Assembly: GCA_009869945.1 (NCBI GenBank)
Contig: WIXG01000196.1
Coordinates: 62,001-126,000, forward strand
From: Mesaphorura yosii
Taxonomy: Eukaryota > Arthropoda > Collembola > Poduromorpha > Tullbergiidae
Direction: 5' to 3'
Length of the DNA: 64,000 nt
The stretch's first letter is position 1. Each line of letters starts with the position of its first letter. Below, piece by piece: positions 38,334 through 48,835 of the stretch. The notes below the pieces were generated by a model that searched no databases, was not told where the DNA came from, and was given only the letters and a program-made list of their open reading frames with translations. The translations under genes and the position numbers were made by a program.

Positions 38334-39944
38334 ATGGCACAAAGTAAGCTTAATGATTTGGCTGGGCGTCTTGGAAAGAATCCCAAAGGGCTGGGACTTG
38401 GATTGAAGCTATTGGTCGCAGCTGCTGGAACCGCATACGGAATCAATCAAGCAATGTACACAGGTAATGTTCAAGGTATTACGAGACCCTTACGAAACCA
38501 AATAATTTATAATCTTTGCAGTTGAAGGCGGTCAGCGAGCCATCATTTTCAACAGGATTGGTGGAATACAAAATGACATCTTAACAGAAGGACTCCATTT
38601 CCGCATTCCGTGGTTCCAGTATCCAATCATCTATGACATTCGTACTCGTCCGAGAAAAATTTCCTCTCCGACGGGCAGTAAAGATTTGCAGATGGTGAAT
38701 ATCACATTGAGAGTTCTGTCGCGTCCTGATGCACTGAAACTTCCTTCGATTTATCGCCAACTTGGACTTGATTACGATGAAAAGGTGTTACCCTCGATTG
38801 TCAACGAAGTTTTGAAAAGCGTGGTCGCGAAATTCAACGCTTCGCAATTGATTACGCAACGGCAGCAGGTCATTGGTTCAGTCGGTTCATTATTCAGATT
38901 CGAAAGTATGGTTCTCATATGCTATTTTCGTTTCAAATTGGCGCAGGTGTCGCTGCTGATTAGGAGGGAATTAACGGAACGAGCTCGAGACTTCAATATG
39001 ATTCTAGATGACGTTTCAATTACTGAATTGAGCTTTGGAAAAGAGTACACTGCTGCTGTCGAAGCGAAGCAGGTGGCTCAGCAAGAAGCTCAAAGGGCTG
39101 CCTTCGTTGTTGACCGAGCGATTCAGGAGAAGCAGCAGAAGATCGTTCACGCTGAAGGAGAAGCTGAAGCTGCCAAAATGATATCCCTTTGATTTCGGTC
39201 AGTAATTTTTAGGTCAGGTGCGTAAAAGCGTAGGTTTTGCGAAACATACTGATTGCTACCTTCTTGGATCTCATCCCCTTTTATATAAACTGCAACCTGC
39301 CCATTATTTGAGTGTTCTTTTGGACACAAACTCTCATGCGGGATGGGGATTGGTTTGAAAGGGTGTAAAAAGTACCAGAAAATGATGAGAGACGTGAAGC
39401 TGACCGTTCCTGTATTTCTCCAACGTCAATCTTGGTGAAAAAATCAAGTCATTTTTTTCATTGTAATTTCGTTGGGAAAGGAAAAGGAGACCTGGAGTGT
39501 TAAGTCATTTCATGAGTTTAAATTGGTGGAGGGCTTGACATAGCTCGAGTTTCTGAGATATGAAAGGAGAGCAGTCAGCGCCTCCACCCACACATTACTT
39601 CGTCCTTTGTTTTTGAAAGAAATACCGGAACGATGATGGCGTTCTTTAGTAATCTGACTTCTGGTGCCCACTCTGGATCCGTTAAACTACCTTAAGCTTC
39701 TTTGGTCGAATTCCGGTTTATTTTCCTTAACTCGAAATCACTCGTGCACTTGGGGGAGGCCATCAGCACCAACCCTGGATATTTAAAGCTGAGGAAGATT
39801 CGTGCCGCGCAGGCGATTGCCCGAACCGTGTCCCAATCACCGAACAAGATTTATCTGAATGGAAGTACGCTGATGCTGAACATCAACGACTCAGCCTTCG
39901 ACGAGACTATGGAGAGATTGGGAGACAAGAAACGAAAGTTCTAG
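38334..39944 (+). CDS. PHB2: Prohibitin-2, with a U12-type AT-AC intron
   Basis: SPFH-domain protein forming ring complexes with PHB1 in the inner mitochondrial membrane; also a mitophagy receptor in animals. Starts [19 protein letters not shown], with the N-terminal membrane anchor [18 protein letters not shown]. Next exon: [60 protein letters not shown] then LITQRQQ. A 78-nt intron (38869-38946) is free of stops and a multiple of three. It joins [16 protein letters not shown], then [30 protein letters not shown] ends at 39180 and joins [20 protein letters not shown] at 39750, which needs an AT-AC intron. The protein ends [14 protein letters not shown]. The predicted protein is collinear with known prohibitin-2 sequences. 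Confidence 0.95.
39181..39749 (+). other. U12-type AT-AC intron of PHB2
   Basis: The intron begins ATATCCCTTT, one base off the U12 AT-AC donor consensus ATATCCTTT, and ends GTGCAC. TTTTCCTTAACTC at 39721-39733 matches the U12 branch-site consensus TTCCTTAAC, about 19 nt from the 3' end. These borders give the exact conserved protein join AAKM|LGEAIS. No GT donor or AG acceptor gives that join: reading on past the donor meets TGA within four codons. Confidence 0.85.
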
Positions 39945-41431
39945 GTACATAAGATACTGATGCTATCTCGAGATTGCAAAGCGCGTAATCAATTTCTGAA
40001 TTTTCCTTGCATCCTCTTTAGGTAAGATGGTCGGAACGGGCAGAACCAGTTGGAAAAAGAAAGTGAATGCTAAGGTAAGCTTTCTTTCGGATTGCTTGCG
40101 CTTCTGTTATTTCGTTGGTCCTAATTTTCATGTGAAACTTCCAGAGTAACTTCCGACTCCCTACGCCCCTCCGTAATCCGTGGCCAAGTAGGCAATCCTG
40201 TCATTGAAATACTTTGTTATAAAAATAGTCACACTTAGTTTGTGTTCCGGGAATTCGTTGTACTTTTTCTGATGTCAGTGGAGAATAAAACCATGAACAC
40301 GTCTGAAACAAAAATTTTCTCGTGTGATTCACCGGAACAGCGCTAACTGCATCTTAAAATTGAGCTCTGACCACTCCAATGAATATTCGCGCCCAAGGAA
40401 TCTCATTTTCAAGGTGCTGTGCTGGCCTAAATAGCTCCCCCAGATTGCAATCTTACATTGCGGAAGTTTGCCGGCCATGATACACGACTGCTATGCTGAT
40501 TGCTCGAGAAGGGATTATGATCAAGCTGTATTAGCTATTCGACACCATTCAATTTATGGCAATCCTGTGGTGCGGTGCTGGTAAAATTGCGGCATACCGT
40601 GCTGGTGCGATGGAATTCGTGAATGTGATCTGCCTGCCCGTACCCAACCTTTTGTTGCTGCTCAATTATGCTAAGTACACCCATCCACACAACGTCAACA
40701 ATGCAACGATCACAGCTACATGACTGAAGGGGAAGGCGGAGAGTAGTGCACTGAACTCTGCAGTCTGCAGCCACAGCACACACAGTCCCTCAACTCGCTT
40801 TTTGACATTAAATATCAATTTATTATTACCCAATATTAACTCGTTTTCATTTATGAATTCACTAGCAGCCAAGTAAACGTATAAACGTGGTCATTAGATG
40901 AGGTGTGAATCCATATATTGGAACGTTACTCACTCACGGTGCGGTTGGTTCGCCGTAGTTGACAGTCTCCCACCCATTGGCATACAATGCACAATTACGT
41001 GGTGAGATTCCATACTGACATGACACGGAAGATTAGCGAATCCGCTTGACGAGTGAAGACAAACCACCGCCTAACGTAGTGTGCACACGCGGACCCAGAC
41101 ATTCCAAGTGCCAATGCTGCCGCTGCCAGACGTCGAATCAGCGTCGACAGTTACCATTCCGTCCAAATTGCCGCAGTCAGGCTGAATTGAATGGTTTATT
41201 GAATTGATTACCGTAGTGAGGTCAAATGAATTCTGATCAGGTGAGGATTGCGAGTAGACCCGATATCCACTTTGCATTTGTACACCTGTCTGTCTCCACT
41301 GCTAATTATTCACTCATTTGGTTTCTCATTTTCTCTAGATATTTGACATATTTGTATTGGATAAACCAAGTGGTTGAATGCAATGAAATTTTGCTGCGAA
41401 GTTCATATATGTGCCTCTTTTTGTTCCTGAG
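39945..41431. other. PHB2 3' UTR and upstream region of the FERM gene
   Basis: The first 350 nt look like PHB2 3' UTR, with an AATAAA at about 40284. The PHB2 stop codon sits directly at a possible donor (TAG/GTACAT), and AG/GT borders near 40020-40145 suggest spliced 3' UTR. The rest (40300-41431) has no recognised coding sequence. Confidence 0.4.
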
Positions 41432-44400
41432 ATGTTGAAATTCTTCAGTCGGAGATCCAAAGCAAAGCCAGTACCGGCCAAGTCCGGGAAGTTTGATCAC
41501 TTCAGACCCCCAGCTGCTGGCGCGGTAGAGAGACCCCCCAAGAACTCGATCCTATGCAAAATTGTCATCTTGGACGGGACTGATTTGTCAATTTATGTGC
41601 CGGTAAGGTCTCATGCTTTGCTTGATGCTATTGGAACAAGACAGTACTAGAGAACTGAGCGACAAATCGACCTTTTGTTCTAGAAAAAGTCACTTGGAGG
41701 CGAGCTCTATGACCAAGTTTTTTATAACCTTGACATTACGGAGAAAGACTACTTTGGGCTCCAGTACACCGATTCTAACCATGTTTCGGTAAGCACTTCT
41801 TAGACTTCTTTTCTTGAGTCTGAATTGAATGGAACTAACACTTTATCTTCAACATCTTTGTGTATTGTAGCATTGGTTGGACGCAACGAAAGCTATCAAG
41901 AAACAGGCTAAGAGTAAGTAGTCTAGATTTTTATAGCTATGCCTTCTGCGAATTCAGCACCTCACTACAAAATTTAATCGCTATTTAATGTCATTCCATT
42001 GAACGCCTTGACCCACAGAGTACATTTTCATATCATATCATATACAATGGGCATTATTGTCTTCTTGTTGCAGTTGGGCCTCCATACACATTTCGACTCA
42101 GAGTGAAATTCTATTCAGCTGAACCTCACAATTTGCGCGAGGAGCTGACCCGGTAAGCGAAGTTTTCCAATTGAAAACATTGTGGAAGGCAGTCACGCCA
42201 CAATCACTTAACTGAAAACTTGTTTGTCTGCAGGTATCAATTCTTTCTTCAAATCAAGAATGACATACTCGTGGGGAAGCTCGAGGTTCCAGAGCAAACT
42301 GGTATTGAGTTAGCAGCTTTAAGTTTGCAATGTGAGTTTGCTAGGAGGTATTTTGTTAAGTCTACCTTCGATTAAATTCGAATTTGTTCTTCCGCAGCCG
42401 AACTGGGTGATTATGACCCGGCAGTGCACGAGCCGTCGTTTGTGTCGGAATTTCGCTTCTTTCCCACTCAAACCGAAGAAATGGAAATCGCGATTTTGGA
42501 GGAGTTTAAGAAATTGAGGTTAGAGTTTGATTCTGTGGAGTTACAATGATGATTCTTATATTAAGTGTTTTGCCTTTGGCAGAGGTCAGTCACCTGCCCA
42601 AGCGGAACTGAATTATTTGAACAAGGCGAAGTACTTGGACATGTTTGGGGTCGACATGCACACTGTTTTGGTATTGATTAGCACACTTTCTCATTTACAC
42701 CGCAGGACGTTCCAGTTTGTATCCATCTCATGCTGAGCGATTTCGAATTTTTAAAGGGCAAGGACGCGATGGAATATTCTCTGGGGCTCACACCGACTGG
42801 AATTTTAGTATTTGAGGGGAATCAAAAGATCGGCCTATTCTTCTGGCCGAAGATCTCCAGACTTGACTTCAAGAAGAGGAAGCTCACACTCATCGTAGTT
42901 GAAGACGACGACGAGGGTAAAGAACGAGAACATACATTCGTATTCAGGTAATCGAGAAACGAGGAGTCGTAGAGTTAACGTCCGTGCAAATTGCAGATTC
43001 AATGCTTTGTTCACAAACTCTAGATTACACAACGAAAAGGCAGCAAAACACTTGTGGAAGTGCGCAGTGGAGCACCACGCATTTTTTCGGCTAAAAGCCG
43101 CAGCCAAAGGACCGAACGTCCGACAAAACTTCTTCCGAATGGGGTCCCGTTTTCGATACAGGTGAGCAAACGAGTTTCAAGTGAGCTCCGTCTGACAAAA
43201 ATATGACGAGGAGGGAATTTGCACTTTAATTCCAGTGGTCGAACCGAGGCGCAGACGCTGGTACAGAATAAGTCCAGGAGAACTGCCCAGTTCGAAAGGA
43301 GGCCAAGTCAGCGCTACAGTAAGAGGCAGTCTCACATTCTTCGGGAAAGGCTGAAGCCCGTTCAGCCAGAAACGCCGGTTACCATTCGAACCACGAGTCT
43401 GGAAGCTTCCAAGGCGAGTACGAAGCCGGCAGCGTCAAACGAAGTATCCAGAACTTTGAGTCAGCAGAGACAAAACTCACCTCCGTCTCTCATTCTGGTG
43501 GCAACGCCGTCTCCGCCAGTGTCTCCACTTTCAATGGGTTCATCTGGGCACGGAGACAGGTCGCAAGAGGACACGCTGGACACCCTCATAAAGAACATTG
43601 CGAAAGAGACCGGGGGATTCCTCCCCTCAGAAAACACGTCCGCGTGCTCCAACATTCCCAACAACCAGACGAAATTCGATTCGCTAGCAAAGCCGCTCCT
43701 GCCCGACCAACGCAAGTGTAACATTCTGAAGGCAAAGAACGAGGAAAACTTAAAGAAAATGCCGGAAATATCCGATGTCTTCTTCAGCCAGTGAGTGACA
43801 GTGAATCTGATATGTCTGGTCCGCCTCCATTGTTGACTCGTAATATATTTTTAGGGAAGCGATTCCAAGTATTAAGAAACGAGAGAACGTAATGAGAGAG
43901 TTACTGGAAGCAAGAAACGGAGACTCCGCCACATTCGTTTCCGTCGTAAGGTTTTTTCTATTGGCTATCGTTGGGAGCTTACATGGAGGGGTGTTCTTAG
44001 TATTTTATTTTATTACTTTTTATTGTCTTTTACGCTTTATGCACTACGTTCATGCACGATCAGAAGCATCAAGTAGTAATTGTGATTAATATGAAAGATT
44101 AATTGCTCTTTTAATCTGCCACTGGTCATATCTTCCAAATGCCTTTTAGTGCTTTTATGGTCTGTGTGTGCTTATACGGGTTGGTTCAGTTGGTTGTTCC
44201 AGATGGAGCTAAGTGGAATACTTTGCAGAGTCATCAGTCGACCATGCGCAGGCTTCGCCGTGTGTGCTGACTAAATGTGCGTTGTGTGTTTGCTTGCAGG
44301 GTGGAGACAAGTTGATCCTTACCACGTCCTCCAATCCGCTAGGCACTCCTTCCTCCCACAATAATAAGATTGATAATCTGACTCAGCCAGAGAGCGGTTG

Positions 44401-45114
44401 TCACAGTGCAGTCACCATTTCCCACTTTTCTGATAACGACACGCTTCCTGGTCCCAAAACTACCAACCACGACCGTCAATCGACGAGTGAATCTCGAAGT
44501 TCCAATGCGAAGGAGTTTGACGAGACTTCAAACTCAAGTGAAGTCAAGGGTTCAGAGTCTGAGCTTGGAGCCGTCGTAGTTAGTCAGAATCCCCTCAATC
44601 CTTTTCTCGATCTTGACGTCGGCAGCTTAGTTAAATCAATCATTCCGGTAGATGAGTCCGGATCCGCCAGCCAAACTAACCCCTTTCTGAATCCCTTTCT
44701 CAACGATGCCGAGTCCAGCAAGGCCGAGGAAAACCAAGCAACAGCAACAGAACCCATCTCTCCAAACGGAGAAACGAATGGCGTAAGTAGCTTGAATGAG
44801 CCACAGCATCTGATTTGAAACACTTTGTTGTTGAAATTTGACGAGTGTGCAAATGTTATAAAACTAGGCTTCTGCTTAATGTGCAACTGGAAACGATGAC
44901 TTCTACGTCACAGCCCATAACTCAAAAGCTTCTCCTTATTTAACCTGATTTAACTTCGTGTGCTTGTTTGTAGGATTCTGAGCGAATGATCACACCCATT
45001 CCAAAACCTCGAAGCAACTTGACCAGCCCGAAACTGAAGCTGAGTAACGGCGGCACGGAAGAAGCGGGAAGCCGAGTTGTGCAGAGGCGAACGGTGATAA
45101 CGACAGAACTCTAA
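41432..45114 (+). CDS. EPB41L5: FERM-domain protein of the EPB41L5/Yurt family
   Basis: Cortical scaffold that limits Crumbs activity and organises epithelial polarity and adhesion. The start [17 protein letters not shown] matches the family's MLSFFRR start. FERM F1-F3: [120 protein letters not shown] and [21 protein letters not shown]3 ends [18 protein letters not shown], then the FERM-adjacent region [15 protein letters not shown] and [17 protein letters not shown]. The disordered C-terminal half keeps [14 protein letters not shown] and several NPF tripeptides ([17 protein letters not shown]). The final residues RTVITTEL form a class-I PDZ ligand like that of EPB41L5. The exon after HTFVFR has two in-frame acceptors 27 nt apart; the downstream one gives the conserved length. 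Confidence 0.94.
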
Positions 45115-45804
45115 GCTGTACATTCGACTTGTAAAATAGTTCCAATGCTTCAATAACATCATTCTGCGTGCCGTCCTATCGTGTGGCGTCCTAATATCCA
45201 ATTTGTTACTTGATAGATTGTATTTATGTATTTATGACCTGTAATGCCTGGACTCTGAACTGATCGATGCATTTCAGTACACACTTTCCAATCGTATTTC
45301 GTCATTCCGAAATAGAATAGAGGCAATTAACTGACGAGCAGTCAGTGTGCACAATAAAAACAATGTGATGAAGATCGTTTAGTGTCAACTCTCGGATCAG
45401 CCTCCTCAGTCAGTGCCAATACTAATAACCTTAAATTATCCCGTCATTCATTCTGGTTGATACGAAGGATTCCTAACAGCGCGTTGCATCGGCGGCAAGA
45501 ACTAATTTATTATTGTGGCTAAGTTGATAAATGTCCGGAGAACTAAAAGAAAATGTTAACTTGTTAATTATTTAAGTTGCCCGTTGATGAGTATTATGCA
45601 AACACGGTACTTCAATAAACTTAACTAACCGTCCAACCTGAACCGATCGCCATCCACTCTCGCCTGACATTCATTACGACATATTATATACTAGCTTTAT
45701 TTCACAATATTATAGAGGGGCGTACAAAACACAAAAACAAAAACCTGCAATCCTGCAAAGCATGCAGGCGTACTTTAACCTAAGCACTGGCACACGAAAC
45801 TGCA
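45115..45804. other. Convergent 3' region between the FERM gene and the RS-rich gene
   Basis: Tail-to-tail interval with no recognised coding sequence. An AATAAA at about 45353 (+) probably terminates the FERM transcript, and TTTATT on the plus strand at about 45694 could serve the minus-strand gene. Confidence 0.45.
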
Positions 45805-48753
45805 TCAGACTCGTTTCATGCGTGACCGCTTGAGCAAATCCCGAATCAATATAATCTCGACATTCTGAAACCTACTATCACATAACACTGGAAGAGATTG
45901 GGATGGGTTTGGTCCTTTGGTCATCAACGTGAGAAGAGGTTTCCACCAATGAAGGACGTGCCGGTCTTGGTTGGGGGAGGCGAGACCGCCCTGCAAGTAA
46001 CAATCGGACAGTGAAACCAAGTGCATTTGGGAAGTTGTGCATTCTAGAAGCTCACCTGACGTTGATCGTTGGCAGCGGCGGTAAAGCAGTGCCCACGACT
46101 CGGCTCACTGAATCATACTGGGTGTCTGGTGCGTTTTGTGTGGCAACGTGCGCTTGTGCCGTTTCCGCTAATCTCTGGACTTCAGGGAAACCTTCCTTCG
46201 AAATGGAGTGAATGATGCTGTAAACCATTTGCTCGAGTTCTGGATTAGTGCACGCATGTTTGCCTAAATTGGTGAAGTTTGAGGCCAGCAGTCTAGCAAT
46301 GGCTCTTCTTTCCGCCGATGAGACCAATTCGGACGATTTCTTTGCCACATCTTCAGACTCCCCATCGCCAAACTGCTTATCGATTGACCGCGCAATGCAC
46401 AATGACACCAAGACTCTGCAATTTGGCGTCTCCAAAATCATCTCAAGTCTACAGATCAAAATATTAATTATAAAGCAAGGCATGACAGCAAATTAGTTCT
46501 TAATTCACTCTGCATAACTAACAAACGTACAAGTGAACACACAAACTCAATGTCTTCAATTTCTTCTGAGGCAAATTATCAGCAGTAACCTGTAAAATTA
46601 GTTAAAATGTTCACCAAGTGCTTCTTTTAACAATCAATCGCGTTCTCTTACCAGTCCGGCGAATCGACTCTTGCACCTCAATAGAAGAGCAATAAAGTCC
46701 CGGTTTTGTAGCAAGCTGTATGATTGTCTTCGCTTTGTCAATTCGAGTGCTTCAGCCTGAGAAAGACGAGACAAAGTTAGTAAATGCTGCTTTCGTTGAG
46801 GGTGTCCAGCGCTCACCTTTCTGTGGAATTCGTTGACTTTTAAGGCAAGCACTCCCAGCTGGTCCTCCAAGCCAGACATCAATTGCAGGACTTGCACCAA
46901 ATCGAAGCCATCAAACTCAAACTTGGAACTTGTTGTCTTCGAGCTATCCGAGTCACTAGACAGTTTCTGCGAGATTCGTTGGCCAGTTAAGGTTTCCCAA
47001 GTTGACTTAATATCGTCCACTGTCACTGGGCATTTATCTAGAATGTAGCAACGCAAGATTTGAGTGTGCTCTCATAATATACGTAGTTCTTTGCGTAACA
47101 GCCCAAGTCATGCTCGACATTTTAAGTTACGGACACCTCATGCTAAAAAACCTAAGTTACAAAAATCTCATTTTGAAAAAACCCATGTTCTTGATTTCGA
47201 AAGCTCATGCGCAAGTCCAGGTCATGCTGATAAAAAATCATGTTATACCTTCTCATGTTAACGGACTGAATGATCATTTTTGAAACAAAGCGCCAAGTTC
47301 TATTAGGTTAGATTAGGCTACCGGAAACTAGATAATTGGGCAGTTCCGGCAGATCAGCAGCAAGTATTAGGGACGTTGTCACACAATTGATGAAAAAGGG
47401 ACGTGGCACTCTTGACAATTATCTGATTCCAAAGTTAAAAATTGTCAATTGCTATTTCAAATATTGTTTAACTTTAACCTATAGAGCATGAGTTTACACG
47501 AACATAATTTTGGGGTCGACCATGAGATTTTAGAACATGAGTCGTCGTTGAACATAAGTTTTCACGGGCATGAATTTTTTTTAGCATGAGGTGTCAATAA
47601 AATGAGTTGTCCTGGAATCGTTCTTTATGGATCGTACCTCTGACTGGCTCGTCAGCACCGTTGTCAGAAATGGACATGGACCTGGCAGTAAAGTCTTCTT
47701 GGATTTGAACAGGCGGCTGGACAACCGACAAGCGTGGCGGAGCCTGCTCAACAACCACAGACATGAAATCATGCATTTGTTCTGGCCTCCCTATCTTTCT
47801 CAAGGAAGTTATGTCCATGCCATACTTCAGTCTCACAGACTCACTGCCGAGAAGATGATACCGGTATTATTTTTCACTTTTGTATTTTCTTGTGGGACGG
47901 AAATCTGCCCGCAATCAGTTTAGCTTACATTTCAGAATTGAATTCCATTTTGAGCAGCATCTTCCCCTGCGCTGACCAGTACTCTTTCCACTCGGGCACA
48001 TAGTCGTAGTCGTCGGGATCCTTTCCCAAGTCTTGAACTTCCTGGTACTTCTTTTGCCAGAAATCCTGCCATTCCGTCGCGTAGCTGGGGTGGCTCTCAG
48101 GCGTTTCGTCTAAATCTTTGCGACGAGTCGCAAACTTCCTTTGCAACCTGTTATTGTGTGAGCGAGTGATTTGTGCGAGTCAGTTATTTGAAGAACGCTG
48201 AGTCTTACGTGTCTTCTTCTTCTTCCATCATCTTATACCGCATTTCCATATCCGTGTCCCACTTCCCCAGCGAGGTCAGCCTCAGCTTCTCATGGAAGAT
48301 TTCGTTGGCCCCGCTCTTCGGAAACAGTTTCGGACTTCGAGATTTGGAGCGCCGCCTTGACTTATACGGAGAGCGGGATCTCGACCTGCGAGGCCGATTC
48401 GTCCGGGCCAGAAATTCTTCGACTGGATCTCGTGATCTACTGCGCACCCTCCGCGACGAGCGGTCATGTTTTGGGGGTTGGTGGTGCGCGGATTCTCTGT
48501 GCCGAGGCGACCGTGACCTCGACCTCCGACCCGACTTCCTCTTGTCCACAGACGATTTCCCTAATAAGAGACAAGAGACACGGAATTATTTGCTTATAAT
48601 TTCAGCACTAAGGAGTAAAGGGCACGAGATACCTCCGTGGGTTGGCTTCTCCTTGAACTTGTGGTCATCTCTCTCCTTTGGGCTCTTGGAATGGTTTCTC
48701 TTTTCTTCAGCCAGCATTGTAACCGGGGTCTCCCGTTTTCCCACAGTGGACAT
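45805..48753 (-). CDS. RS-rich nuclear protein, not assigned to a family
   Basis: Starts MSTVGKRETPVTMLAEEKRN at 48753. The next exon is strongly RS/SR-rich (GRRSRSRSPRHRESAHH, RRSRSRSPYKSRRRSKSRSP), a hallmark of splicing-associated nuclear proteins. It is followed by HEKLRLTSLGKWDTDMEMRY. A conserved-looking block is SHPSYATEWQDFWQKKYQEV then KDPDDYDYVPEWKEYW, an aromatic repeat of the form EW-x-x-F/Y-W. Further exons give YGMDITSLRKIGRPEQMHD, DKCPVTVDDIKSTWETLTGQ, LMSGLEDQLGVLALKVNEFH, LLQNRDFIALLLRCKSRFAG and AERRAIARLLASNFTNLGKH. The tail LHWWKPLLTLMTKGPN... ends RSRMKRV, TGA. The joins are good: a phase-1 GTACGA donor at about 47638 pairs with the acceptor at about 47043. That intron holds an inverted-repeat element. 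The stop of the next upstream gene is only 82 nt away. Confidence 0.7.
47111..47616. mobile_element. MITE-like element with inverted subterminal repeats
   Basis: GACACCTCATGCTAAAAAA at 47132-47150 is repeated exactly in inverse orientation at 47577-47595, and similarity extends outward (CATTTTA on both arms). Between and beside these arms, short CTCATG/CATGAG-containing units recur every 15-20 nt, pointing inward on both sides. No coding capacity is visible. This pattern is typical of a small non-autonomous DNA transposon. It lies wholly inside an intron of the RS-rich gene. The exact ends and target-site duplication were not determined. Confidence 0.65.
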
Positions 48754-48835
48754 AATTTGCAGAGCTATTTAACCAAAAACATTTGAGCACTCAAGAATCC
48801 TTTTTCACATTTAAAACCATTGCATATGAAGGCGG

